Positions 7,751 through 17,351 of a stretch of DNA of 58,606 nt are shown piece by piece. Both the position numbers and the translations under genes were made by a program. Origin of the DNA: an uncultured Collinsella sp. (GTDB taxonomy: Bacteria; Actinomycetota; Coriobacteriia; Coriobacteriales; Coriobacteriaceae); assembly GCA_934668695.1 (NCBI GenBank), contig CAKUOD010000013.1, positions 1 through 58,606 of the forward strand. Reading direction: 5' to 3'. Position 1 is the first letter of the stretch; each line of letters opens with the position of its first letter. The notes below the pieces were generated by a model. That model saw nothing but the letters and a program-made list of their open reading frames with translations. It was not told the DNA's origin and searched no databases.

Positions 7751-9145
7751 ATGGCCCAGGAGACGGTAACGAACGGCACTGAAGCCCTGTTTACTCGTGA
7801 AGGCAAGCCCCCTGTACAGGAAATGATCCCGTGTGCGCTTCAGCACGTGCTGGCATCGTTTGCCGGCATTATTACCCCGGCAGTTATCATCGCCGGCGTC
7901 TATGGCTTTAACAGCCAGCAGAGCACCGACATCATTCAGGTCGCCCTTATTCTTTCGGCAATCGACACGGCCCTTCAGGCCTTCGCTCCCTTCCGTCGCA
8001 TTGGCGGCGGCCTGCCCATCGTCATGGGCGTTTCGTTCGCGTTCCTCCCGGCCCTGCAGGCCATGGGCGCCTCGGGCTTTAGCTTTGGCGCGCTGCTGGG
8101 CGGCGAGATCGTCGGCGGCGCCGTCGCGGTTCTGTTTGGTCTGGCCTACAGCAAGATCAAGTGGCTGTTCCCGCCCGTCGTGACCGGTACGGTCATCTTC
8201 TCCATTGGCGTCTCTCTGTATCCCACCGCCGTCAAGTACATGGCCGGTGGCATGGGCACGCCGCTGTGGGGCACCCCGCAGGCATGGTGCGTCGCGCTTA
8301 TCACCTTCGCCGTGGTCTTCGCACTTGCCAACTTTGGCAAGGGCACGCTCAAGCTGGGCTCTGTGTTCTTTGGCATGATCGTCGGCATGATCGTCTCCAT
8401 CCCCTTTGGCATGATCGACTTCTCCAGCGTCGCTACCGCCCAGGTCTTCGCCCTTCCCAAGCTCATGCCCTATGCACTCGAGTTTGACCCTGAGGTCTGC
8501 ATCACCCTCGCCGTCGTGTTCCCCATGGTCGCCATCCAGGTTATCGGTGATGTCTCCGCTGCCTGCCTGGGCTCCATCGACCGTATGCCGACCGAGCGCG
8601 AGCTCTCCGGCGCCATCGTGTCCCAGGGCCTTACCTCTATGGTCGGCGGCCTGCTGGGCGGTCTTCCCACCAGCGCCCTTGGCCAGAACGTGGGCATCAT
8701 CTGCTCCAACAAGGTCGTCAACAAGTGGGTCTTTGTGATTATCGCGGCCGTCTTTGCCATCGCCGGTCTGTTCCCGCAGCTCTCTGCCGTCCTTTCCGCT
8801 ATCCCGCAGCCCGTCATCGGCGGCGCGACCGTCGGCGTCTTTGGCACCATCACCATGAACGGCGTGCGCATGTTCACCCGCGAGGGCCTCACGCAGCGCA
8901 CTACCACCATCGTCGGTACCTCCGTCGTCTTTGGCCTGGGTATCTGGATGGCCAGCGGCTGCCTTGCCGGCGAGGGCATGCCCGCCTGGGTGTCCACCGT
9001 CATCGGCTCCAATGCCGTAACCCCCACCGCCATCATGGCCATTGTCCTTAACCTGATCCTTCCGCAGACGCCGGTCGTGGCTCAGCACATCGATGCTGCC
9101 AAGGACGCTGCCGTGGATCTGGTCCTGCCCGAGAGCAAGAAGTAA
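7751..9145 (+). CDS. NCS2 family xanthine/uracil permease
   Basis: This 464-residue polytopic inner-membrane transporter imports nucleobases with protons or sodium. NCS2 landmarks are QHVLASFAG near residue 32, GGLPIVMGVSFAF near 80, and the GQNVGIICSNK stretch near 303-313, which fits the family signature QNxGxxxxT with S in place of T. About 12-14 hydrophobic segments are visible. It sits between the PAS-HTH regulator and ssnA, so xanthine, uric acid or a related purine is the likely cargo. Specificity between purines cannot be settled by eye. Confidence 0.9.
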   Translation: MAQETVTNGTEALFTREGKPPVQEMIPCALQHVLASFAGIITPAVIIAGVYGFNSQQSTDIIQVALILSAIDTALQAFAPFRRIGGGLPIVMGVSFAFLPALQAMGASGFSFGALLGGEIVGGAVAVLFGLAYSKIKWLFPPVVTGTVIFSIGVSLYPTAVKYMAGGMGTPLWGTPQAWCVALITFAVVFALANFGKGTLKLGSVFFGMIVGMIVSIPFGMIDFSSVATAQVFALPKLMPYALEFDPEVCITLAVVFPMVAIQVIGDVSAACLGSIDRMPTERELSGAIVSQGLTSMVGGLLGGLPTSALGQNVGIICSNKVVNKWVFVIIAAVFAIAGLFPQLSAVLSAIPQPVIGGATVGVFGTITMNGVRMFTREGLTQRTTTIVGTSVVFGLGIWMASGCLAGEGMPAWVSTVIGSNAVTPTAIMAIVLNLILPQTPVVAQHIDAAKDAAVDLVLPESKK

Positions 9146-9161
9146 CCAATTCGGTGCTATT

Positions 9162-9193
9162 CGTCGGCGGACGCATCGCCTCGTCCGCCGACG
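9162..9193 (+). terminator. Strong hairpin after the permease gene
   Basis: CGTCGGCGGACG and CGTCCGCCGACG form a perfect 12-bp stem with an 8-nt loop. No T run follows, so it could stabilise or partly attenuate the transcript instead of ending it. Confidence 0.5.
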
Positions 9194-9197
9194 TCAT

Positions 9198-9325
9198 GCG
9201 GCGCCAAGCCGCACTTCAAAGGGCTTGTCCCTTTGGTGAAGCGTTGACGGGAGAGGGCCCGTTTCCGGTGTAGGCCGGCGCTTCGCACTTCCGCTATGTC
9301 AGAGGTGTCAAACCCCGCCTCTGAT
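9198..9325 (+). ncRNA. Possible structured 5' leader of ssnA
   Basis: Several further hairpins follow one another between the permease and ssnA: GCGGC/GCCGC near 9199-9213, CTTCAAAGGG with CCCTTTGGTGAAG near 9215-9240, and CAGAGG with CCTCTG near 9300-9323. The density of pairing suggests a structured untranslated leader. I cannot match it to a known riboswitch class. It is listed as a possibility only. Confidence 0.25.
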
Positions 9326-9341
9326 GTTGAAGGGAGCATCT

Positions 9342-10697
9342 ATGCTTCTGGTCGCCAACGGTTCCGTCTTTACCCGCAACGCTCAGACCCCGTTCATTCC
9401 CAACGGTGCGGTCGCCATTGACGGAGATACGATCGTCGAAGTGGGCCCCGAGTGCGAGCTCAAGGCCAAGTACCCGGATGCCGAGTACGTCGACGCTCAG
9501 GGCAACCTCATCATGCCCGGACTCATCAACTGCCATACCCACATCTACTCGGGTCTGGCCCGCGGCCTTGCCATTAAGGGCTGCAACCCCACCAACTTCT
9601 TGGAGAATCTTGAGCAGCAGTGGTGGAAGATCGACGATAACCTGACGCTCGACGGCACCAAGGCCAGCGCCTATGCCACGATTCTTGACTCCATCCGCGA
9701 TGGCGTCACCACGATCTTCGATCACCATGCGAGCTTCTGCGAGATCCCGGGAAGCCTCTTTACCATTAAGGATGCAGCTCAGGAGCTGGGCATGCGTTCG
9801 TGCCTGTGCTACGAGGTCTCCGATCGCCGCGGCCAGGAAAAATGCGACCAGGCCATTGCCGAGAACGCCGAATTTGCCCAGTGGGCCGCCAAGGAGCGTC
9901 GCGATAACGACAACCACATGATCGCCGCCATGTTTGGCGGACATGCCACCTTTACGCTGTCGGACGAGACCATGGACAAGATGGCCGAGGCCAACAACGG
10001 CCTGACCGGTTTCCACATCCACGTGTGCGAGGGCATGAATGACGTGTGGGATTCCCGCCTCAACCGCGGCGGCATCAGCCCCGTCGAGCGCCTGCTGCAG
10101 CACGACCTGCTGGGTCCCGACACCATGCTGGGCCACTGCATCCACGTGACGCCCGCCGAGATGGACATCGTCAAGGAGTCCGGCACCTGGCTGGTCAACA
10201 ACCCCGAATCCAATATGGGCAACGCCGTGGGTTGCGCTCCCGTGCTCGAGTTCTTCCGCCGCGGCATCCCCGTGTGCATGGGCACCGATGCCTACACCCA
10301 CGATATGCTCGAGAGCCTCAAGGTCTTCCTGATCATCCAGCGCCACAACGCCGCCATGCCCAACGTGGGCTGGTGCGAGGCCATGACCATGCTGTTCGAG
10401 AATAACGCCAAGATGGCCAGCAAGTACTTCGATCGCAAGCTCGGTGTGCTCGAGGCCGGCGCTGCCGCCGACGTCATCGTCATGGACTACAAGCCCTTTA
10501 CGCCGCTGAGCGAGGAGAACATCGACGGCCATATGCTCTTTGGCATGATGGGCAAAAACTGCCGCACCACCATCATCAACGGCAAGGTCCTGTACAAGGA
10601 TCGCGAGTTTGTCGGTATCGATGAGGAAAAGATCAACGCGTGGACCATGGCTGAGTCCAAGAAGCTCTGGAGCACGCTCAACGAGCGCACCTACTAA
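9342..10697 (+). CDS. ssnA: SsnA, putative aminohydrolase of the selenium-linked purine cluster
   Basis: This 451-residue amidohydrolase-superfamily enzyme resembles chlorohydrolase/guanine-deaminase relatives. The metal-binding HTH lies near residues 65-67, with further histidines in GFHIHVCEG and GHCIHV and an aspartate in MGTDAYTHD. Such enzymes hydrolyse C-N bonds of rings; E. coli SsnA lies in the same cluster and is implicated in anaerobic purine/urate breakdown. ATG 9342 is used because AAGGGAG sits 6 nt upstream; an in-frame ATG at 9324 lacks a site. It is followed by ygfK after a 149-nt gap that contains a hairpin. Confidence 0.9.
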   Translation: MLLVANGSVFTRNAQTPFIPNGAVAIDGDTIVEVGPECELKAKYPDAEYVDAQGNLIMPGLINCHTHIYSGLARGLAIKGCNPTNFLENLEQQWWKIDDNLTLDGTKASAYATILDSIRDGVTTIFDHHASFCEIPGSLFTIKDAAQELGMRSCLCYEVSDRRGQEKCDQAIAENAEFAQWAAKERRDNDNHMIAAMFGGHATFTLSDETMDKMAEANNGLTGFHIHVCEGMNDVWDSRLNRGGISPVERLLQHDLLGPDTMLGHCIHVTPAEMDIVKESGTWLVNNPESNMGNAVGCAPVLEFFRRGIPVCMGTDAYTHDMLESLKVFLIIQRHNAAMPNVGWCEAMTMLFENNAKMASKYFDRKLGVLEAGAAADVIVMDYKPFTPLSEENIDGHMLFGMMGKNCRTTIINGKVLYKDREFVGIDEEKINAWTMAESKKLWSTLNERTY

Positions 10698-10713
10698 TTC
10701 ACAAGTAGATTCA

Positions 10714-10747
10714 CGCGCGTCGAATGTTTCGCCATATTCGACGCGCG
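10714..10747 (+). other. Intercistronic hairpin between ssnA and ygfK
   Basis: CGCGCGTCGAAT pairs perfectly with ATTCGACGCGCG (12 bp, 10-nt loop). No T run follows. It probably protects or partly attenuates the mRNA between the two genes. Confidence 0.5.
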
Positions 10748-10846
10748 CATGGGCGGCCTCCGCGGGGTCGCCGGCGCTGTACTAGCGCTACACCGTATTT
10801 GCGCCCGCCGCGCGGTCTCGCCGGGCGTTGCAGAGAGGAGCTCATT

Positions 10847-13846
10847 ATGAGCGACATCATGAGGCCGATCCCGTTTTCGCAGCTGATGAACTGGATCATC
10901 GAAGAGCACAAGACCCAGGACGCTATCTTTGGCGTGCGCAAGATGGTCACGGCCAACCAGGAGGGCGCGCTTCCCATTTTTGACGAGCGCATCGAGACTC
11001 CGTTTGGCCCGGCCGCCGGTCCCAACACGCAGCTTGCCCAGAACATCATTGCCTCCTACGTGGCGGGCGCGCGCTTCTTCGAGCTCAAGACCGTTCAGGT
11101 TATGGACGGCGAGGAGCTCTCCAAGTGCGTCAACAAGCCCTGCATCGTGGCGCAGGACGAGTGCTACAACTGCGAGTGGTCGACCGAGCTCGAGGTTCCG
11201 CAGGCATATGCCGAGTACGTCAAGGCATGGTTCGCCTGCCACCTCATCGCCCGCGAGTATGGCCTGGGCAGCCCGGACGGCTTTGTCTTTAACATGTCCG
11301 TGGGTTATGACCTGGAGGGCATCAAGAGCCCCAAGGTCGATGCCTACATCGAGGGCATGAAGGACGCCAGCGGCTCCGAGGTCTGGAACGAGTGCCGCAC
11401 GTGGGCCCTTGCCAACCTGGACAAGTTCGAGCATGTCGACGCCGCGTTTGTCGAGTCCATTCCGGCACGCGTCTCCAACTCCATCACCGAGTCTACCCTG
11501 CATGGCTGCCCGCCGGCCGAGATCGAGCGCATCGCGACCTATCTGATCACCGAGAAGGGCCTCAACACCTACATCAAGTGCAACCCCACGCTGCTGGGCT
11601 ACGAGTTTGCCCGTCAGCGCCTCAACGAGCTGGGCTTTGACTACATCGTCTTCGATGACACGCACTTCCGCGAGGACCTGCAGTGGGTCGACGCCGTGCC
11701 TATGTTTGAGCGCCTGATTGCCCTGTGTGCCGAGCGCGGTCTGGAGTTTGGCGTTAAGCTGACCAACACCTTCCCCGTCGACGTGACGAGGAACGAGCTA
11801 CCCTCCACCGAGATGTACATGTCCGGCCGTTCGCTGTTCTCGCTGACCATCGAGGCCGCCCGCCGCATCACCGAGCAGTTCGATGGCAAGCTGCGCATCA
11901 GCTACTCCGGCGGCGCCACGGTCTACAACATCCGCGCCCTGTACGATGCCGGCATTTGGCCCGTCACCCTGGCGACCGACGTGCTCAAGCCCGGTGGCTA
12001 CGAGCGCTTTAGTCAGATGGCCGGCGAGTTTGGCGATCTGGACGGCAAGCCGTTCGCGGGCGTCTCGCTCGAGGCCGTGACTGCGATCCAGACCGATTCG
12101 CTCACCAGCCCGCTCTACAAGAAGCCGCTGCGCCCGCTGCCCGACCGCAAGGTCGCCGGCAAGAGCCCGCTTTCCGACTGCTTTACCACGCCGTGCCGCA
12201 CGAGCTGCCCCATCCAGCAGGACATTCCCGCCTACCTGGCGGCTGTTGACGAGGGCCGCTACGAGGACGCACTCAACATCATCATCGAGCGCAACGCCCT
12301 GCCGTTCATTACCGGTACCATCTGCCCGCATCCCTGCGGCCGTGCCTGCGAGCGTGCGTTCTACGAGCCCGAGGGCGCCCAGATTCGCGCCAGCAAGCTC
12401 AAGGCCGCCCGCGAGGCCATGACCGCCGTGCTGCCCAAGCTGCGCGCCCAGGCCATTGCTAACGACGGCGAGCACAACGTTGCCGTTATCGGCGGCGGCC
12501 CGGCCGGTCTGGCGACGGCGTTCTTCCTGACGCGCGCCGGCGTGCCCGTCACTATCTTCGAGGCCCGCGATTCGCTTGGCGGCGTGGTCCGTCACGTGAT
12601 CCCCGAGTTCCGCATTGCGAGCGACGATATCTCCCACGATGCCGAGCTCTGCCTGGCCTTTGGCGCCAAGGTTCAGCTCAACGCCCGCGTGGAGTCCATT
12701 GACGAGCTCAAGGCCCAGGGCTTTACCGACGTGGTCGTGGCAACCGGTGCCTGGATGCCCGGCTCTGCGGGCTTGGGCGAGGGTGCCGAGCTCGATGTGC
12801 TGGAGTTCCTCGAGGCCGCCAAGAAGGGCGAGAAGCTCGAGCTGGGCGAGGACGTCGTGGTCATCGGCGCCGGCAACACCGCCATGGACGCCGCGCGCGT
12901 GGCCAAGCGCCTGGCCGGCGTGAAGAACGTGCGCCTGGTCTATCGCCGCACCAAGAAGCAGATGCCCGCCGACGAGGAAGAGCTCGATCTTGCTCTTGCC
13001 GATGGCGTTGAGTTCTGCGAGCTGCTGGCGCCCAAGGCGCTCAACGGCGCCGTGCTGACCTGCGACGTTATGGAGCTTGGCGAGCCGGATGCAAGCGGCC
13101 GTCGCAGCCCCGTCGCCACGGGCGAGACCGTCGAGCTGCCCGCCACCACGGTGATCTGCGCCGTGGGCGAGGGCATCGATGCCAGCCTGTACGACGCCGC
13201 GGGCGTCGAGCACGACCGTCGCGGCCGCCTTGCCGCCACCTCCACCGGCGTCGAGGGCGTCTGGGCTGCAGGTGACTGCCGTCGCGGTCCGGCCACCGTG
13301 GTCGAGGCTATCGCCGATGCCGCCGAGGTCGCCCGTGCCATCGCTGGCGTGGACTTTAACAAGTACGCCGACTGCAACGAGCAGGCCGGTCGCGAGGACA
13401 CCTGCTACGAGCGCAAGGGGTCGCTGTGCCGCGACAAGCGCAACTGCACCAAGACTCGCTGCCTGGGCTGCGGCTCGGTGTGCGAGGTCTGCTGCGACGT
13501 GTGCCCCAACCGCGCCAACGTTGCAATTAAGGTGCCGGGCCTGGCCAAGCATCAGGTGGTACATGTCGACGGCATGTGCAACGAGTGCGGCAACTGCGCC
13601 GTGTTCTGCCCCTACCAGGAGGGCCGTCCCTACAAGGACAAGCTCACCCTGTTCTGGAGCGAGCAGGACATGGAGAACTCCGAGAACGAGGGCTTCCTGG
13701 CCGTGGACGAGGATCACTTTAAGGTCCGCGTCGCCGGCACGGTCCGCACCGTCTCGATCGATGCCGTCAACACCGGTCTGCCCGAGGCCGTCCGCCTGAC
13801 CATCAGGACTGTGCGCGACAACTATTCGTACCTTCTTAAGAAATAG
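10847..13846 (+). CDS. ygfK: YgfK, putative selenate reductase-type iron-sulfur flavoprotein
   Basis: This 999-residue protein is close to E. coli YgfK in length and order. The N-terminal third is a dihydroorotate-dehydrogenase-like barrel (IRPIPFSQ-like start, LKTVQVMDGEEL). A cysteine cluster of GltD type (CRTSCPIQQDIPAYL) lies near residue 450, an FAD motif GGGPAGLATA near 547, and an NAD-binding GAGNTAMDAARVAKRL near 680. C-terminal ferredoxin motifs (CLGCGSVCEVCCDVCP, CNECGNCAVFCP) lie near 871-925. It should move electrons between NAD(P)H, flavin and FeS centres for the neighbouring Mo-hydroxylase. GAGAGGAG precedes ATG 10847; the longer in-frame start at 10724 lies in the intergenic hairpin and is rejected. 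Confidence 0.92.
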   Translation: MSDIMRPIPFSQLMNWIIEEHKTQDAIFGVRKMVTANQEGALPIFDERIETPFGPAAGPNTQLAQNIIASYVAGARFFELKTVQVMDGEELSKCVNKPCIVAQDECYNCEWSTELEVPQAYAEYVKAWFACHLIAREYGLGSPDGFVFNMSVGYDLEGIKSPKVDAYIEGMKDASGSEVWNECRTWALANLDKFEHVDAAFVESIPARVSNSITESTLHGCPPAEIERIATYLITEKGLNTYIKCNPTLLGYEFARQRLNELGFDYIVFDDTHFREDLQWVDAVPMFERLIALCAERGLEFGVKLTNTFPVDVTRNELPSTEMYMSGRSLFSLTIEAARRITEQFDGKLRISYSGGATVYNIRALYDAGIWPVTLATDVLKPGGYERFSQMAGEFGDLDGKPFAGVSLEAVTAIQTDSLTSPLYKKPLRPLPDRKVAGKSPLSDCFTTPCRTSCPIQQDIPAYLAAVDEGRYEDALNIIIERNALPFITGTICPHPCGRACERAFYEPEGAQIRASKLKAAREAMTAVLPKLRAQAIANDGEHNVAVIGGGPAGLATAFFLTRAGVPVTIFEARDSLGGVVRHVIPEFRIASDDISHDAELCLAFGAKVQLNARVESIDELKAQGFTDVVVATGAWMPGSAGLGEGAELDVLEFLEAAKKGEKLELGEDVVVIGAGNTAMDAARVAKRLAGVKNVRLVYRRTKKQMPADEEELDLALADGVEFCELLAPKALNGAVLTCDVMELGEPDASGRRSPVATGETVELPATTVICAVGEGIDASLYDAAGVEHDRRGRLAATSTGVEGVWAAGDCRRGPATVVEAIADAAEVARAIAGVDFNKYADCNEQAGREDTCYERKGSLCRDKRNCTKTRCLGCGSVCEVCCDVCPNRANVAIKVPGLAKHQVVHVDGMCNECGNCAVFCPYQEGRPYKDKLTLFWSEQDMENSENEGFLAVDEDHFKVRVAGTVRTVSIDAVNTGLPEAVRLTIRTVRDNYSYLLKK

Positions 13847-13857
13847 GCGAGTCTCTT

Positions 13858-14337
13858 ATGGCCAAATCCATTCAACATAACGTGGCCTACGTTGCCTGCG
13901 GAAGCGGTTGTGCCTCCGCAGGCGGCGACGCCCGCTGCAGCGAAGGCTGCATTGGCTGTGGCGCCTGTGTCACGGCCTGCCCCCACGGTGCCATCGCACT
14001 GGTCGATGGTATCGCCCGCGTGGAGCGCTCTAAGTGCACGGGCTGTGGCCTGTGCGGCTTGGCGTGCCCGCAGCGCGTGATTGCCTTCGTTCCCGGCTAC
14101 CAGAACATCCTGGTGCGCTGCAACAACACCGATAAGGGCGCCATTGCCCGCAAGATCTGCGACACGAGCTGCATCGGTTGCGGCATGTGCGCCAAAAAGT
14201 GCCCCGCCGGCGCTATCCGCATTGAGGACAACTGCGCCCATATCGACGGCGCGGACTGCCTGTCGTGCGGTATGTGCGCCGTCGTCTGCCCGCATGGCGC
14301 CATCCACGACCGCACCGGCATAGCCGCTGGCGTGTAG
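13858..14337 (+). CDS. Polyferredoxin, four [4Fe-4S] motifs
   Basis: This 159-residue protein consists almost only of CxxCxxCxxxCP iron-sulfur motifs: CIGCGACVTACP, CTGCGLCGLACP, CIGCGMCAKKCP and CLSCGMCAVVCP. It resembles the ferredoxin part of RnfB and is probably a soluble electron carrier. It lies 11 nt after ygfK and 12 nt before the Mo-hydroxylase gene, in one operon. It therefore likely shuttles electrons between those two enzymes. A redox partner outside the cluster is possible. Confidence 0.88.
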   Translation: MAKSIQHNVAYVACGSGCASAGGDARCSEGCIGCGACVTACPHGAIALVDGIARVERSKCTGCGLCGLACPQRVIAFVPGYQNILVRCNNTDKGAIARKICDTSCIGCGMCAKKCPAGAIRIEDNCAHIDGADCLSCGMCAVVCPHGAIHDRTGIAAGV

Positions 14338-14349
14338 AAGGGAATCACC

Positions 14350-17127
14350 ATGGCACAGGAATTCACTTTTACCGTTAACGGCGTCGAGCGCACGACGACC
14401 CAAAACAAGCCGTTGCTGCGCTACCTGCGCGACGACCTGCATATTCACTCCGCCAAGGACGGCTGCTCCGAGGGCGCGTGCGGTACCTGCACCATCCATG
14501 TGGACGGTGCGGCTGTCAAGGCGTGCGTACTGACCACCGCCCTTGCCGCCGGCCGCAACATCGTGACCGTCGAGGGCCTGCCCGAGGACGTGCGCGAGGC
14601 CTTTGTGTACGCCTTTGGCGCCGTGGGCGCCGTGCAGTGCGGTTTTTGCATCCCCGGCATGGTCATGGCGGGTGCAGCGCTCATCGCCGAGGACCCCGAG
14701 CCTACCGAGGAGCAGATCAAGTACGCCATTCGCGGCAACGTCTGTCGCTGCACCGGCTACAAGAAGATCATCGAGGGCATTTCGCTGGCCGCTGCGGTGC
14801 TCCGCGGCGAAAAGCAGATCGACGAGGACCTGGAGCGCGGCGACGACTACGGCGTGGGCAAGCGCGCCTTCCGTATTGACGTGCGCAAGAAGGTGCTCGG
14901 CGAGGGCAAGTATCCCGATGACATCGACGAGCTCGATCAGCCGGGTCTGACCTACGCCAGCGCCGTGCGCTCCAAGTATCCGCGCGCCCGCGTGCTCTCC
15001 ATCGACACCTCCAAGGCCGAGGCCCTGCCCGGCGTGGTGGGCATCCTGCGCGCCGAGGACGTGCCGGTCAACCAGGTCGGCCACCTTATCCAGGACTGGG
15101 ACGTCATGATCGCCCAGGGCGATATCACCCGCTGCGTGGGCGACGCCATCGTGCTGGTGGTTGCCGAGGACGAGGCGACACTCGAGAAGGCCAAGAAGCT
15201 CGTAAAGATCGAGTACGAGCCGCTGGAGCCCGTGCGCAACATTGTCGAGGCCAGGGCCGAAGACGCCCCGCGCCTGCACGACAGCTTCTTTGCCTTTGGC
15301 AATACCGTAGAGCTCAAGGACAACGTGTGCCAGAGCCGCCATGTGACGCGCGGAGACGCCGCCAAGGCGCTGGCAGAGAGCGCGTTCACCGTGACACAGC
15401 GCTTTACCACGCCCTTTACCGAGCATGCCTTCTTGGAGCCCGAGTGTGCCGTTGCCTTCCCGTACAAGAATGGCGTCAAGGTGCAGTCGACCGACCAGGG
15501 TGCCTACGACACGCGCAAAGAGTGTGCCCACATGTTTGGCTGGGACAACGAGCCCGAGCGCGTGGTCGTCGAGACCATGCTCGTGGGTGGCGGCTTTGGC
15601 GGCAAGGAAGACGTGTCCATCCAGCACCTGGCCGCGCTCGCCGCCTATAAGTTCCAGCGTCCTGTGAAGTGCAAGCTCACGCGTGCCGAGTCGCTCGCGT
15701 TCCATCCCAAGCGCCATGCCATGGACGGCACCTTTACACTGGGCTGCGACGCCGAGGGTAACTTTACCGGCCTGGACTGCGAGATCAACTTTGATACCGG
15801 CGCCTACGCGTCGCTGTGCGGCCCGGTGCTCGAGCGCGCCTGCACGCACGCCGTCGGTCCCTACAAGTACCAGAACACCGACATTCGCGGCTTTGGCTAC
15901 TACACCAACAACCCGCCGGCCGGTGCCTTCCGCGGCTTTGGCGTTTGCCAGTCCGAGTTTGCGCTCGAGAGCCTGATCGACCTGCTGGCCGAGAAGGTCG
16001 ATCTGGATCCGTGGGAGATTCGCTATAAGAACGCGATTGAGCCGGGCGAGGTGCTGCCCAACGGCCAGATTGCCGACTGCTCCACGGCGCTGAAGGAGAC
16101 GCTGCTCGAGGTCAAGGATGCCTACTATGCGCATCCCGGCCACGCTGGCATCGCCTGTGCCATGAAGAACGCCGGCGTGGGCGTGGGGCTGCCCGATGCC
16201 GGCCGCTGCAAGATTCGCGTCGAGGGTGGCCGCGCCGTGGTCTATGCCGCCACGTCCGACATCGGTCAGGGCTGCAACACCGTCTTTTTGCAGGACGTTG
16301 CCGAGGCATGCGGCCTGCCGCTGAGCTGCATTGCCAATGGCGAGTGCTCCACCGAGAACGCTCCCGACTCCGGCACCACGTCTGGCTCGCGCCAGACGGT
16401 CGTGACCGGCGAGGCCGTGCGCGGCGCCGCCTTCCTGCTGCGCGATGCCATGGTTGGCATCGAGGCTGGCAAGCCTGCGCCCGATACTCCCGTGAGTGCG
16501 CATGGTGACGGCGCCAAGATCGAGTACGACGATGGTCGTGCCTATCAACTGCGCACGCAGGAACTCGTCGCCGGCCAGGGTGTGCATTCTCAGGATCCCG
16601 TGGCCGCCATCAAGGCGCTCGAGGGATGCGAGTTTGGCTACGTGTACCTGGAGCCGACCGACAAGCTGGGTGCGGATGTTCCCAACCCCAAGAGCCACAT
16701 CTGCTACGGATTTGCCACGCATGTGGTCATTCTGGACGATGACGGCCGCGTGAGCGAGGTCTATGCCGCGCACGATTCCGGCAAGGTGGTCAACCCCATC
16801 TCCATCCAGGGTCAGATTGAAGGCGGCGTGCTCATGGGTATGGGCTATGCGCTTACCGAGGATTGGCCGCTCAAGGACTGCGTGCCCCAGGCAAGGTACG
16901 GCACGCTCGGGCTGTTCCGTGCGCCCGAGATTCCGGATATCCACGCCATCTACGTGGAGAAGGACGAGCTGTTGCCCGTGGCATACGGCGGCAAGGGCAT
17001 TGGAGAGATCGCAACGATCCCCACGGCGCCCGCCGTACAGAACGCCTACCGCGCGTTTGACGGCAAGCTGCGTCCGGATCTGCCCATGGTGGATACGCCG
17101 TACAGCCGCGCCCGTCATCGCGGGTAG
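14350..17127 (+). CDS. xdhD: Selenium-linked molybdenum hydroxylase (xanthine dehydrogenase type), fused FeS and Mo domains
   Basis: This 925-residue enzyme fuses what are separate subunits elsewhere. Residues 1-160 hold two [2Fe-2S] clusters (CSEGACGTCTIHVDG near 39, CGFCIPGMV near 97, CRCTGYKKI near 133). Residues 180-925 form the molybdopterin-binding domain, with GGGFGGKED near 414, GAFRGFG near 525 and GKGIGEIATI near 881, whose glutamate is the expected base. There is no FAD subunit, as in E. coli XdhD, so electrons presumably pass to the polyferredoxin and YgfK next to it. It would hydroxylate or reduce a purine ring (xanthine, hypoxanthine or urate). The selenium is a labile cofactor ligand by family knowledge; no in-frame TGA is seen. 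Confidence 0.92.
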   Translation: MAQEFTFTVNGVERTTTQNKPLLRYLRDDLHIHSAKDGCSEGACGTCTIHVDGAAVKACVLTTALAAGRNIVTVEGLPEDVREAFVYAFGAVGAVQCGFCIPGMVMAGAALIAEDPEPTEEQIKYAIRGNVCRCTGYKKIIEGISLAAAVLRGEKQIDEDLERGDDYGVGKRAFRIDVRKKVLGEGKYPDDIDELDQPGLTYASAVRSKYPRARVLSIDTSKAEALPGVVGILRAEDVPVNQVGHLIQDWDVMIAQGDITRCVGDAIVLVVAEDEATLEKAKKLVKIEYEPLEPVRNIVEARAEDAPRLHDSFFAFGNTVELKDNVCQSRHVTRGDAAKALAESAFTVTQRFTTPFTEHAFLEPECAVAFPYKNGVKVQSTDQGAYDTRKECAHMFGWDNEPERVVVETMLVGGGFGGKEDVSIQHLAALAAYKFQRPVKCKLTRAESLAFHPKRHAMDGTFTLGCDAEGNFTGLDCEINFDTGAYASLCGPVLERACTHAVGPYKYQNTDIRGFGYYTNNPPAGAFRGFGVCQSEFALESLIDLLAEKVDLDPWEIRYKNAIEPGEVLPNGQIADCSTALKETLLEVKDAYYAHPGHAGIACAMKNAGVGVGLPDAGRCKIRVEGGRAVVYAATSDIGQGCNTVFLQDVAEACGLPLSCIANGECSTENAPDSGTTSGSRQTVVTGEAVRGAAFLLRDAMVGIEAGKPAPDTPVSAHGDGAKIEYDDGRAYQLRTQELVAGQGVHSQDPVAAIKALEGCEFGYVYLEPTDKLGADVPNPKSHICYGFATHVVILDDDGRVSEVYAAHDSGKVVNPISIQGQIEGGVLMGMGYALTEDWPLKDCVPQARYGTLGLFRAPEIPDIHAIYVEKDELLPVAYGGKGIGEIATIPTAPAVQNAYRAFDGKLRPDLPMVDTPYSRARHRG

Positions 17128-17196
17128 GGTAGGGTGCGGACAGTCATTGTCGACGGGCTGTTCGCGCTCAGCATCAACTGCATATGCTGCGCCTTT

Positions 17197-17228
17197 GGCC
17201 CCGGCTCCATCGCGAGCCGGGGCCTTTT
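17197..17228 (+). terminator. Terminator of the ssnA-ygfK-xdhD operon
   Basis: GGCCCCGGCTC and GAGCCGGGGCC form an 11-bp perfect stem with a 6-nt loop and a TTTT run. It marks the right end of the first catabolic block. Confidence 0.85.
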
Positions 17229-17351
17229 GTTTGGAGCGCCTCCGCATACGGAAGCTGCGTCCCGGATTTGGCGCTCAGAATGGGGTGCAGTTTCCGGAGC
17301 GGTCCACGTGCGGCGGTGTACTGCCCCCCTTTGTGTGCGTCGGTCGTCGAA

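Noticed and set aside
11798..13717. Minus-strand 639-codon frame opposite ygfK
   Set aside because: ygfK has clear FAD and FeS motifs on the plus strand. The antisense frame has none.
14350..17127. In-frame TGA/selenocysteine in the selenium-linked hydroxylase
   Set aside because: The frame is continuous without TGA. Selenium in this family is a labile cofactor ligand, not selenocysteine.
13822..17247. Very long open frame of over 1100 codons on the minus strand opposite the Mo-hydroxylase
   Set aside because: It is a shadow of the GC-biased third codon positions of the real plus-strand gene. Its composition (His/Gly/Ala/Val rich) resembles no protein family and it has no ribosome site.
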